From positions 1-64,000 of the forward strand of contig SFNQ01000003.1 in assembly GCA_004554165.1 (NCBI GenBank): a DNA stretch of 64,000 nucleotides. The letters are read 5' to 3'. The stretch comes from Clostridiales bacterium (GTDB lineage: Bacteria > Bacillota > Clostridia > Christensenellales > CAG-138). The first letter of the stretch is position 1. Every line of letters begins with the position of its first letter. Made by a program: the position numbers and the translations under genes. This document shows positions 16,660 to 25,132 of this stretch, piece by piece. The notes beneath the pieces are model-generated. The model had not been told where the DNA came from and made no database searches. It was given only the letters and a program-made list of their open reading frames with translations.

Positions 16660-16866
16660 ATGGTCATCAGCTACAAGAAACTGTGGAAACTGCTAATCGA
16701 TAAAGATATGAAAAAGAAAGACCTTCAAAAGGCCGCAGGAGTAAGTGCGGCTTCAATAACAAAGCTTGCAAAGAATGAGCACGTGAACACAGAGATCATT
16801 GAGAAGATATGCATCGCCCTCCAATGTGATGTTAGCGACATCATGGAAATGGTTTGTGAAAGCTGA
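16660..16866 (+). CDS. Cro/C.-protein-like HTH regulator
   Basis: 68 residues, a single HTH domain: ISYKKLWKLLIDKDMKKKDL, then QKAAGVSAASITKLAKNEHV. This is the small XRE/Cro-type form (DUF739-like) that often heads mobile-element cargo. It is the first gene after a good promoter and precedes two methyltransferase genes, the place of a controller (C) protein in restriction-modification operons. The ATG at 16660 has GGCGGAGGTTG upstream. No direct evidence ties it to an operator, though it could bind its own promoter. Confidence 0.75.
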   Translation: MVISYKKLWKLLIDKDMKKKDLQKAAGVSAASITKLAKNEHVNTEIIEKICIALQCDVSDIMEMVCES

Positions 16867-16901
16867 TTTAGTGCTCTACTTAGCAAGAAAGGCGTCCGAT
16901 T

Positions 16902-17612
16902 ATGGAAAAACTAGTGAAGTCCAGACAGCGCGTAGCCGATCACGGTGAGGTGTTTACAGCAGAACGTGAGGTCAACGCAATGCTGGATTTAGTTAAAAAT
17001 GAAACAGAGAGAATCGACAGTCGGTTTCTAGAGCCTGCCTGTGGCAATGGAAATTTCCTTGCTGAGATCCTACGACGCAAGCTAGCTGTAGTCAAACGGA
17101 TGTACGGCAGAAACGTTGCAGATTATGAAAAATGGTCAATCATAGCTTTGATGAACATCTACGGAGTCGAATTGCTGGATGATAATGCAATTGAGTGTCG
17201 TAATCGCCTTTATGATATTTGGGACGAGGCATATAGCAATGCCTGCAAGAATGAAGCAAACGACGAATGTAGAAAGGCGGCTCGGTTCATACTTGAGAAA
17301 AATATATTGTGTGGAAATGCATTGTCCTTGAAAAAAGTAGATTCTCAAGGGCAGGATACAGCAGAACCCATCATATTTGCTGAGTGGACTTTCGTTCTAG
17401 GGAATAAAGTAAAGCGTCGTGATTTTCGATTGGATGTGTTGCTGGAAGAGAATCCTGACAAGGATAACTATTCCGTTCAGATGTCGTTGTTCGGGGACGA
17501 GGTTTTCGGAACAGAAAACTGGATGATCGATCCGGAGGCCAACAAGCCGACGCCGAAACCCATCCGTGAGTTTGAACCGAAAGATTACAGGAGGATTTGG
17601 GAAGATGCCTGA
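16902..17612 (+). CDS. adenine methyltransferase-like subunit without catalytic motif
   Basis: 236 residues. It has the N-terminal motif X-like HGEVFTAEREVNAMLDLV and motif I FLEPACGNGNFLAEIL (about residues 42-57), so it has the SAM-binding fold of N6-adenine methyltransferases. I find no (D/N/S)PP(Y/F/W) motif IV anywhere in it. The C terminus after residue 150 contains SLFGDEVFGTENW and no known domain. It overlaps the next methyltransferase gene by eight bases. The likely reading is a non-catalytic partner of the downstream enzyme, forming a heteromer, as split adenine methyltransferases do. It could instead be a degraded enzyme. Confidence 0.75.
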   Translation: MEKLVKSRQRVADHGEVFTAEREVNAMLDLVKNETERIDSRFLEPACGNGNFLAEILRRKLAVVKRMYGRNVADYEKWSIIALMNIYGVELLDDNAIECRNRLYDIWDEAYSNACKNEANDECRKAARFILEKNILCGNALSLKKVDSQGQDTAEPIIFAEWTFVLGNKVKRRDFRLDVLLEENPDKDNYSVQMSLFGDEVFGTENWMIDPEANKPTPKPIREFEPKDYRRIWEDA

Positions 17613-19137
17613 CGATCTCTATACCGGTCTCTATAACCCGGACGTGCTTTCCTGCCTTGCCAACCTATCTAGCGACGAGGTCTTTACCCCGCCAGAGGTG
17701 GCAAACACCATGCTCGATCTGCTGCCGCAAGAACTGTTTGAAAACCCAGATACTAAGTTTCTTGATCCAGCCTGCAAAAGCGGCGTTTTCCTCCGCGAGA
17801 TCGCAAAGCGCCTGATTCGCGGGCTGGAGAACAAGATCCTTGATCTGCAGCAGCGTCTGGACCACATCTTCCATGAGCAGCTCTACGGCATCGCCATCAC
17901 CGAGCTGACCTCTCTCCTGTCCCGCCGCAGCGTCTATTGTAGCAAGTATCCGAACGGCGCGTATTCCGTCAGTAAGTTTGAGAGCGCAGAGGGGAATATT
18001 CGGTTCCGGAGGACACCACATACGTGGGGTAAAACAACATACGACGCAAAAGGAAACCCTCATGCGAACTGCGTATTCTGTGGTGCAAGCAAAGAACAAT
18101 ATGATCGTGATGTCGAATTAGAAACCCACGCTTACGAGTATATACATACAACAAAACCACAGGAGCTTTGGAAAATGAAGTTTGACGTGATTATTGGTAA
18201 TCCTCCGTATCAATTAAGTGACGGAGGGCAAAAAGCAAGTGCTACTCCTATATATCAAAAGTTTATTATGCAGGCAAAGAAACTGAATCCTCGATATATG
18301 TCATTCGTAATACCTGCAAGATGGTTTTCCGGAGGGCGTGGTTTAGATTCTTTTCGAGACGAAATGCTGAATGATCCCCATGTTTCAGCGTTAGTTGATT
18401 ATACCGATTCAGAGGATTGCTTTCCGGGAGTGGATATTGCCGGTGGTATCTGCTATTTCCTATGGAACAGAGATTATTTGGGCGAGTGCAGAACAATAAC
18501 AATACATAATGGAAAAACGACAGAGGCTATTCGTCGGTTAAACGAATATCCAATTTATATTAGGCATATCGAAGCGTTGTCTATTGTTCATAAGGTGCTT
18601 CAGGTTGAATCGAGTTTTTATAAGGAACGTGTCAGCTCCCAGAAGCCATTTGGATTGCGTACTTATGTTAAACCGGCGACAGACGGAGACATCAGACTTC
18701 GCTATAATGGCGGAATAGGTCCATTTTGGAGAAAAGACGTTCCGCAAGCACAGGAATGGATAGATAAGTGGAAAGTTATTATGTCCTACTTAACATATGA
18801 TCATGCTGGCAGGGCAGATAAAGACGGAAAGAGAAGAATCTTTTCTACGATGGAGGTTTTACAGCCAAAGACGGTTTGTACTGAAACTTATCTCGTTGTC
18901 GATGCTTTTTCCACAGAGAACGAGGCAGGAAATTTGCTTCTTTACTTGAAAAGTAAATTTGTAAGATTTCTTGTTTCATTAACGACATCCACACAACACA
19001 TAGCGAAGAACAATTTTGCTTTTGTGCCAGTTCAGGACTTTGCCCGAAAGTGGACGGATGCAGAACTATATGTGAAATACGGCTTAACCGATGAAGAAAT
19101 CGCATTCATCGAATCCATGATCAAGCCAATGGAGTGA
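17605..19137 (+). CDS. Eco57I-type N6-adenine DNA methyltransferase
   Basis: 510 residues. Motif X is EVFTPPEVANTMLDLLP, motif I is FLDPACKSGVFLREI (about 52-66) and motif IV is IIGNPPYQL (about 196-204), so it is catalytically complete for adenine N6 methylation. An NCVFCGAS pair at about 155 may be part of a zinc knuckle. The C-terminal half is the probable target recognition domain. The start at 17605 has AGGAGGATTTGGGAAG upstream. Base composition drops near position 18,000, so the recognition half seems to have a different origin from the first 130 residues. It is part of the defence-like operon. Confidence 0.85.
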   Translation: MPDDLYTGLYNPDVLSCLANLSSDEVFTPPEVANTMLDLLPQELFENPDTKFLDPACKSGVFLREIAKRLIRGLENKILDLQQRLDHIFHEQLYGIAITELTSLLSRRSVYCSKYPNGAYSVSKFESAEGNIRFRRTPHTWGKTTYDAKGNPHANCVFCGASKEQYDRDVELETHAYEYIHTTKPQELWKMKFDVIIGNPPYQLSDGGQKASATPIYQKFIMQAKKLNPRYMSFVIPARWFSGGRGLDSFRDEMLNDPHVSALVDYTDSEDCFPGVDIAGGICYFLWNRDYLGECRTITIHNGKTTEAIRRLNEYPIYIRHIEALSIVHKVLQVESSFYKERVSSQKPFGLRTYVKPATDGDIRLRYNGGIGPFWRKDVPQAQEWIDKWKVIMSYLTYDHAGRADKDGKRRIFSTMEVLQPKTVCTETYLVVDAFSTENEAGNLLLYLKSKFVRFLVSLTTSTQHIAKNNFAFVPVQDFARKWTDAELYVKYGLTDEEIAFIESMIKPME

Positions 19138-19140
19138 TAT

Positions 19141-19488
19141 ATGGACGATTTAGTTATCTTGGACAAGAGGCTTGAATCAGTTTTGCGGAGGTTTCAACAA
19201 GAAAGTCACGGCGCGGAGTTTGGCGTAATAGAAAAGGATTGTAGCCATGAAGAGTTCCTAGAACTCAAAAAAGCTGGATATGTCGAAGCAATTGATACCT
19301 CGTCATTTGAGAGATGGTCATATATCGCTAAATTGACTTACAAAGGGATCCATTATTTTGAGTTTAAGAAGCAGTATAAACGCAAACAACGCCAGCCGAA
19401 GATTTGGGAATGGGTGCGATACGGTATTACGACATTAATCGCTCTTGCGGCGTTGGCAGTTTCAATTATTGCGTTGTTGAGAAAATAG
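19141..19488 (+). CDS. small membrane-anchored winged-helix-like protein
   Basis: 115 residues. The first 75 look like a small winged-helix module (SHEEFLELKKAGYVEAIDTS, then WSYIAKLTYKGIHYF), followed by a basic linker and a C-terminal membrane helix (YGITTLIALAALAVSIIALL) with a short RK tail. It starts three bases after the methyltransferase stop and is followed 11 bases later by the helicase-nuclease gene, so it is firmly inside the operon. A membrane protein here is unusual for a restriction system. I cannot name a family. Confidence 0.72.
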   Translation: MDDLVILDKRLESVLRRFQQESHGAEFGVIEKDCSHEEFLELKKAGYVEAIDTSSFERWSYIAKLTYKGIHYFEFKKQYKRKQRQPKIWEWVRYGITTLIALAALAVSIIALLRK

Positions 19489-19499
19489 GGAGAAAAGAT

Positions 19500-22475
19500 A
19501 TGGCAACCGTAACTTTCCCACCGCGTCCAGACGCGCATCCGACAATTTACGCATACGAAGATCTGAACCCGCAGTATAAAGGGCTTTTGAAAGTCGGCTA
19601 TACGGAGATCGGAGCAGAAAAGCGTGTCGCGCAACAGTATCCGACAAAGCGTCCCGACGGATTGAAGCCTTATCGTATCGTGTTGGTGGAGTCCGCCATG
19701 AAGCCCGACGGCACCTGCTTTACCGATCACGATGTCCATGCCGTACTGAAAAAGCGGTTTAAGGACCCGATCTCGCAGGACAATACGGAATTCTTCCGTT
19801 GTAAGGTGGCCGATGTAAAGGCAGCGATTCTCGCCGTTCGAACCGGAACACAGAATTTAGAAAACCGCACACAGAGCTTTGGCTTGCGTCCCGAACAGCG
19901 GGAAGCGATCGACAAGGCGATGGAATACTACGCCTCGGCGAAAAAGGATCAGCCGGATCGGACGCCAAAGTTTCTTTGGAATGCCAAGATGCGTTTCGGC
20001 AAGACCTTTGCCGCCTATAAGCTGGCACAGAAGATGGGCTGCACAAAGGTACTGGTGCTGACCTTCAAGCCCGCTGTGGAAGCCGCATGGGAAGAAGACC
20101 TGATGACCCATATCGACTTTGAGGGGTGGCAGTTTATCTGCCGTGACGGTCTGACCTATGAACAAGCGGACAAATCGCGTCCGTTCGTTTGCTTCGGTTC
20201 GTTCCAGGATTATCTCGGTACCAATGAAAATGGCGGTATCAAGGCCAAGAACGAATGGGTTCACACCACAAACTGGGATCTAGTCATCTTTGACGAATAC
20301 CACTTCGGCGCATGGCGTGAGAACGCCAAAAAGCTTTTCGAGGTTGAGGATGAGGACGAAAATTACGACTTCGACGCTGAGAAATACAAGCTAGATGAAG
20401 CCGACAACGCCTACAATGAAACCTTCCTTCCGATTACGACGGAACGGTATCTGTTTCTTTCCGGCACCCCTTTCCGTGCGCTGAACAGCGGCGAGTTCAT
20501 TGAAGAGCAGATTTACAACTGGACCTATTCGGATGAGCAGCGGGCCAAGGAAGCCTGGGGCGGCACGCCGGATAACCCCTACCTTGCCCTGCCGCGTATG
20601 GTTTTGTTGACCTATAAGATCCCAGAAGAGATCCGTAGAGTTGCGGAGCAAGGCGAATTCAACGAGTTTGATCTCAACGTGTTCTTCTCGGCCAAGGTGC
20701 AGCAGAAAGGCAAGCCGGAAACGGCGAAGTTCGTCTATGAGAACGAGGTGCAGAAGTGGCTCGATCTGATCCGCGGTGCGCATCTGCCTTCAAGCATGGA
20801 TGATCTGAAACTCGGACGGGACAAACGACCGCCGATGCCGTTTTCGGACGGACGTCTGTTAAACGTGCTTTCCCATACGCTGTGGTTTATGCCGAATGTT
20901 GCAAGCTGCTTTGCGATGGCGAACCTGTTGAAGCAACGGCAGAATACTTTCTACCATGATTACAAGATCAACGTCTGTGCCGGAACAAAAGCCGGTATCG
21001 GCGTCGATGCGCTTGCGCCGGTACAGGCGAGCATGGGCGATCCGCTGGAGACCAAGACGATCACGCTTTCCTGCGGCAAGCTTACCACCGGCGTCACAGT
21101 GCGCCCGTGGACAGGCATCTTTATGCTGCGCAACCTCAAGAGCCCGGAAACATATTTCCAGGCGGCATTTCGCGTACAGTCTCCGTGGGAGATCACAACC
21201 GGCGCAGGCACGAAGGAGATCATGAAGCATGAATGCTATGTGTTCGACTTTGCACTGGATCGTGCTCTGAAACAGATTTCGAGTTACAGCATTCAACTCC
21301 ATCCGCATGAAGCAAATCCCGAAAAGAGCGTTGCGGAGTTCATCAACTTCCTGCCGGTGCTTGCCTACGACGGCAGCAGCATGAAGCAGGTGGATGCGCA
21401 GGATATTCTGGATATTGCGATGGCGGGCACGAGCGCGACGCTGCTCGCCAAGCGTTGGCAAAGTGCGCTGCTTGTCAACGTGGACAATGAGACCCTTGCC
21501 CGCCTGATGGCGAATGAAGAAGCGATGGCGGCGCTCATGAAGATCGAGGGCTTCCGCAGCTTGAACGACGATATTGAGACGATCATCAACAAGTCCGAAT
21601 CGGTGAAGAAAGCCAAAGAAAAAGGCGAGAAGCTGACGCCGAAGGAGAAGAAAGAACTTTCCGACGAGGAAAAGGAATTCAAGAGCAAGCGCAAGGAGAT
21701 TCAGGAGAAGCTGATCAAGTTTGCAACGCGCGTCCCGATCTTTATGTATCTGACGGATTACCGCGAACGCTCGCTGAAAGACGTTATTACGCAGTTAGAA
21801 CCGGGTCTGTTCAAGAAGGTCACGGGCCTTGACGTGAAGGATTTCGAGCTATTGGTGTCGCTGAACGTGTTCAACTCGGCGGTCATGAATCCGGCGGTTT
21901 ACAATTTCAAACGGTACGAAGATGCAAGTCTGTCCTATACTGGCATTGATCGGCACGAGGGCGAGGATGTCGGCGGTTGGGATACTGTCATCAAGCGCAA
22001 GGAATACGAGGTGCTGTTCTATAACCAGCAGGCCACGATGAAAGCAGCTGTTCCCGCTGCGGATGATCTGCCGGATACACCGTATGTCTATGAGCCGGAT
22101 GAGGACGAACCGGAACCCGAGCCGGTCAATCCGAAGAAGAAGGAAAAGAAGCAGGCGGATGTGATCACCTACACAATTCCACCGACAAAGCCTGCTACAA
22201 AAGTAGCTGAACCCTCGCATCCTCAAATACCGACGGTAACTCCTTTTGTAGCAAAACCTTCTTTGACAACTGTTTCTAAGCCAAAGCCCGTAATCGATAC
22301 TAGTGGCTACTCAGTTGGGACAAGGATTCATCATAGCAAGTTTGGCGATGGTGTCATTACCGAGATTAGGGATACCGATAATGGCCCGCTTATTACCGTT
22401 CGCTTTGCTGCTGGTGGCATGAAGACACTATCTCTCAATATTGTGCTAGAGAATCATGTGATTGGAAAAATATAA
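19500..22475 (+). CDS. GIY-YIG nuclease fused to SF2 helicase with UvrD-type Tudor-like tail
   Basis: 991 residues. The N terminus (about 10-110) is a GIY-YIG/T5orf172-type nuclease: IYAYEDLNPQYKGLLKVGYT, then AEKRVAQQ with the catalytic Arg and a closing NTEFFRC Glu. A superfamily 2 helicase follows: motif I KMRFGKTFAAYK at about 162, motif II VIFDEYHFG at about 264, motif III FLSGTPFRAL at about 320. After a charged KKAKEKGEKLTPKEKKELSD coiled segment, the last 55 residues (GTRIHHSKFGDGVITEIRDT) resemble the C-terminal Tudor-like DNA-binding domain of UvrD/PcrA. This looks like the restriction (cleaving) engine of the operon. AGGGAGAAAAGAT precedes the ATG. Confidence 0.85.
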   Translation: MATVTFPPRPDAHPTIYAYEDLNPQYKGLLKVGYTEIGAEKRVAQQYPTKRPDGLKPYRIVLVESAMKPDGTCFTDHDVHAVLKKRFKDPISQDNTEFFRCKVADVKAAILAVRTGTQNLENRTQSFGLRPEQREAIDKAMEYYASAKKDQPDRTPKFLWNAKMRFGKTFAAYKLAQKMGCTKVLVLTFKPAVEAAWEEDLMTHIDFEGWQFICRDGLTYEQADKSRPFVCFGSFQDYLGTNENGGIKAKNEWVHTTNWDLVIFDEYHFGAWRENAKKLFEVEDEDENYDFDAEKYKLDEADNAYNETFLPITTERYLFLSGTPFRALNSGEFIEEQIYNWTYSDEQRAKEAWGGTPDNPYLALPRMVLLTYKIPEEIRRVAEQGEFNEFDLNVFFSAKVQQKGKPETAKFVYENEVQKWLDLIRGAHLPSSMDDLKLGRDKRPPMPFSDGRLLNVLSHTLWFMPNVASCFAMANLLKQRQNTFYHDYKINVCAGTKAGIGVDALAPVQASMGDPLETKTITLSCGKLTTGVTVRPWTGIFMLRNLKSPETYFQAAFRVQSPWEITTGAGTKEIMKHECYVFDFALDRALKQISSYSIQLHPHEANPEKSVAEFINFLPVLAYDGSSMKQVDAQDILDIAMAGTSATLLAKRWQSALLVNVDNETLARLMANEEAMAALMKIEGFRSLNDDIETIINKSESVKKAKEKGEKLTPKEKKELSDEEKEFKSKRKEIQEKLIKFATRVPIFMYLTDYRERSLKDVITQLEPGLFKKVTGLDVKDFELLVSLNVFNSAVMNPAVYNFKRYEDASLSYTGIDRHEGEDVGGWDTVIKRKEYEVLFYNQQATMKAAVPAADDLPDTPYVYEPDEDEPEPEPVNPKKKEKKQADVITYTIPPTKPATKVAEPSHPQIPTVTPFVAKPSLTTVSKPKPVIDTSGYSVGTRIHHSKFGDGVITEIRDTDNGPLITVRFAAGGMKTLSLNIVLENHVIGKI

Positions 22476-22490
22476 GCCGAGGAAAAGAAA

Positions 22491-24278
22491 ATGCAACAGA
22501 TTTTTAGCAACACGACTCTTACCGTCAATCAGCTGATTGAAAAGATCGATACCGGTGAACTCGGCCTTCCGGAACTTCAAAGACCGTTCATCTGGAAAGA
22601 TTCAAAAGTCCGTGATTTATTCGATTCCATGATGTGCGGATATCCCATCGGCTATTTAATGTTGTGGGAGTGCCCTGCACTTGAGAAAAAGAAAACTATC
22701 GGAACAGATGCTCACAACTATGAATCACCAAAGCAGGTAATCATTGATGGACAGCAGCGGCTTACTTCCCTTTATGCGGTTATGAAAGGGAAGAAGGTTG
22801 TTAACTCAAAATATGAAGAGAAACCCATTATCATTTCCTATTGCCCTGTTAAAAACAAGTTTGAAGTCGGGTATCAGGCTACAAAGAAAGACCCTGAGTG
22901 GATTTATAACATCAGCGAGGTTTTTACTACGTCTAATATAACTAAGCTGATTATAGGCTTTACTAAAAAATTGGATGAAAGTAGAAAGGCAAAAGGTGAA
23001 GAGCTCAGTGACGAGGAATGGGATCTTATTTCTGAAAACATCACTGCACTTTCAAATCTGAAGCAGCATACCCTTCCTGTGTTTGACATCAAAGCGAACG
23101 CCGAGGAAGAAGATGTATCTGAAATCTTTGTACGTGTCAATTCTGGCGGAGTAGCATTAAAGCAGAATGACTTTATTCTTACGCTTCTGTCCCTATATTG
23201 GGATGAGGGACGCAAGGAAATAGAGCAGTTCAGTATGGAATCGACCTATCCACAGAAGGATAAAATCACATCATATAATCAATTGACAGAGGTGACTGCA
23301 CAGGATGTTATCCGCGTTGTCATGGCGTATGCTTTTGATAGAGCAAGATTGAAATATGGATACAAACTGTTGCGTGGAGCTGATTTTGACAAAAAGGGCG
23401 CTGTTGATGAAACACTTAGAGATCAACGCTTTGATGTTCTTAAAGAAAAACTTCCGGATGTTCTAAATGTTCACAACTGGCATGAATTCCTAAAGTCCAT
23501 CATGAATGCCGGATATTTGTCCGGGGACCTTATCTTATCAGGAAATGCAATCTATTATTCGTATGCTCTATATCTAATCGCAAAGTACAGGTTTGATGCG
23601 TCGTATAATGAAAACATGCACTTAACCTCACTGTGGTTCTATTATGCATCTCTGGTATCTCTTTATACGGGATCATTTGAGTCAACAGTTGAGAATCATC
23701 TGAATTCGATCAAAGAAATAAAAACGTTGGAAGAGTATAAGCAATTTGTTTTGACAAGAGTCGAAGAGCGCCTCACTAACGACTATTTCGATATTACACT
23801 AACTGGTTCAGAAGGTCTTGCTGTTTCCGGTCGTGGCAACAATGCTTGGAACGCATACGTTGCCGCTTTGAATGTTTTGAATGCTAAGATTCTCTTTTCA
23901 AAGAGCAATCTTCTCGTGAGCAAGCTTTTTGAGCCAGGAACCGATGGAAATAGAAAGTCACTTGAAAAACATCACCTGTTTCCGAAGGCATACCTGAAGT
24001 CCCTTGGATTTAACGATTCAAAAATTAATCAGATGGCTAACTACGCTTTCATCGATTGGAAGGATAATATGGAGATTTTGGATGACGCTCCTTCGAGCTA
24101 TTATCCCATCATTTGTAATGGCCGCAATGCGGAGGATATCAATCGAATGGAAGAAGAAAATGCTCTCCCGCACGGCTGGGAAAATATGCCCTATGAGAAC
24201 TTCCTTATTGAACGGCGTAAGCTTATGGCAGCAAAGATAAAGCAAGCTTTCGAGATACTTAAAAACAACGTCGAATAA
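22491..24278 (+). CDS. DUF262/DUF1524 (GmrSD/SspE-like) nuclease
   Basis: 595 residues. The DUF262 domain has the signature IDGQQRLTSL at about 84-93, a ParB-like NTP-binding/hydrolysis site. The C-terminal DUF1524 domain carries the HNH core LEKHHLFPKAYL at about 491-502. Proteins with this order include GmrSD-type IV restriction enzymes, BrxU and SspE, which cut modified or incoming DNA and depend on nucleotide hydrolysis. It starts 15 bases after the helicase-nuclease stop and so belongs to the operon. Whether it senses methylation by the operon's own enzymes is unknown. Composition is AT-rich. Confidence 0.85.
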   Translation: MQQIFSNTTLTVNQLIEKIDTGELGLPELQRPFIWKDSKVRDLFDSMMCGYPIGYLMLWECPALEKKKTIGTDAHNYESPKQVIIDGQQRLTSLYAVMKGKKVVNSKYEEKPIIISYCPVKNKFEVGYQATKKDPEWIYNISEVFTTSNITKLIIGFTKKLDESRKAKGEELSDEEWDLISENITALSNLKQHTLPVFDIKANAEEEDVSEIFVRVNSGGVALKQNDFILTLLSLYWDEGRKEIEQFSMESTYPQKDKITSYNQLTEVTAQDVIRVVMAYAFDRARLKYGYKLLRGADFDKKGAVDETLRDQRFDVLKEKLPDVLNVHNWHEFLKSIMNAGYLSGDLILSGNAIYYSYALYLIAKYRFDASYNENMHLTSLWFYYASLVSLYTGSFESTVENHLNSIKEIKTLEEYKQFVLTRVEERLTNDYFDITLTGSEGLAVSGRGNNAWNAYVAALNVLNAKILFSKSNLLVSKLFEPGTDGNRKSLEKHHLFPKAYLKSLGFNDSKINQMANYAFIDWKDNMEILDDAPSSYYPIICNGRNAEDINRMEEENALPHGWENMPYENFLIERRKLMAAKIKQAFEILKNNVE

Positions 24279-24299
24279 AACAATTATTTGAGGTGTAGT

Positions 24300-24737
24300 G
24301 TGGCGGATATAAAGAGAATCACAATCAAAGGAGAATCAGGGTATGGGCTTGTAGACCAAGCCTATAGTGATAAGGTCACTATTGAATCTGGTTCTATTAA
24401 ATATGAATATGTGCCAGTTATAGAGAGTGAAAACAATATCGCTAGAAAATGGACCTATAAAACGACGAACCCTATATTCAATTGTTTTTTTACAGAAGTA
24501 TCTAATGCTGTAGAAGCAATTATAAATTGGGATCTTGACGGTTTTTGCACAGATATTGGAGCTATTACATTTACCATCACCTATGTGGATAGATCGAAGC
24601 GCACACGTGATTTCTACTTGCCAGGAGATGAATTCACAGATTGTTTCGCTATCATTAAACAAATGATACCGGCTTACGAAAGCATCCCAGAGGTATTGCG
24701 AACCTCAGAGGATTACATCGATGAGGATGAAGAATAA
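24300..24737 (+). CDS. small protein at the end of the defence-like operon
   Basis: 145 residues from a GTG at 24300 (VADIKRITIKGESGYGLVDQ), with GAGGTG ahead of it. The sequence is strand-rich with an acidic tail (YIDEDEE) and resembles no domain I can name. A centre segment, FTITYVDRSKRTRDFYLPGD, suggests a beta-sandwich. It lies 21 bases after the DUF262 gene on the same strand, so it is probably co-transcribed. Candidate roles are an accessory or immunity factor, but nothing in the sequence decides. The GTG start is chosen because no in-frame ATG with a ribosome site exists. Confidence 0.6.
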   Translation: MADIKRITIKGESGYGLVDQAYSDKVTIESGSIKYEYVPVIESENNIARKWTYKTTNPIFNCFFTEVSNAVEAIINWDLDGFCTDIGAITFTITYVDRSKRTRDFYLPGDEFTDCFAIIKQMIPAYESIPEVLRTSEDYIDEDEE

Positions 24738-24762
24738 ACCCTAGATACATCTAATCTACCAA

Positions 24763-24934
24763 GTATTTCGGACGAGACAATCTCGTACACGAAATACCCA
24801 TCTTGCACACGATTACCCCATCTCGCACACGATTTCAAAGTCTGCCGGGATGGGGATTTTTGCTGAAAACGTGGAAAAATGGCATAAAAAGCCGATGCCC
24901 CGGATGTTCTAGTAACCACAATTCGTGTGCGAGA
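24763..24934. repeat. 20-bp-period direct repeats plus an inverted copy at the element end
   Basis: TCTCGTACACGA at 24781, TCTTGCACACGA at 24801 and TCTCGCACACGA at 24821 are direct repeats exactly 20 bases apart. TCGTGTGCGAGA at 24923-24934 is the same word inverted. The first repeat also forms a hairpin: GTATTTCG 24763-24770 with CGAAATAC 24790-24797, inner ACGAG/CTCGT. The block lies after the last operon gene and before the chromosomal genes. Multiple terminal repeats of this kind are known at the ends of IS21-family insertion sequences, but no transposase is present between the copies. Confidence 0.65.
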
Positions 24935-25024
24935 AGCCGAAAAAGCCCACGGCATAAGGACTTTTCTTAAGAGGAGGGGTGCAAAAAAGAAGAACCCTAA
25001 TTGTATCCTAATTAGAGTCCTTCT

Positions 25025-25132
25025 ATGGTCTCGGTGGTGGGACTGGGTGGAGCCGGACTGTTTCTTGTATCCTGCGCAGGCTGCGCAGCCTGTGCAGGCT
25101 CAACGCTGGGCACGCTCGGCACTTTGGGCTGA
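25025..25132 (+). CDS. 35-residue Cys-rich tail, possibly a truncated host gene
   Basis: A short frame encodes MVSVVGLGGAGLFLVSCAGC, then AACAGSTLGTLGTLG and stop. The DNA has three 9-base units for CAG, CAA, CAG (Cys-Ala-Gly/Ala) and three for Thr-Leu-Gly. The units differ mostly at synonymous positions (ACG CTG GGC, ACG CTC GGC, ACT TTG GGC), which suggests a translated sequence. There is no ribosome site, and an in-frame stop sits four codons upstream. It lies at the composition change between element and chromosome, so it may be the surviving 3' end of a gene cut by integration. I do not recognise the protein. Confidence 0.35.
   Translation: MVSVVGLGGAGLFLVSCAGCAACAGSTLGTLGTLG

Noticed and set aside
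13782..25000. Integrase or recombinase gene near the lysogeny genes
   Set aside because: None of the frames from 13.8 to 25 kb shows a tyrosine or serine recombinase motif; the integrase must lie at the other end or be lost.
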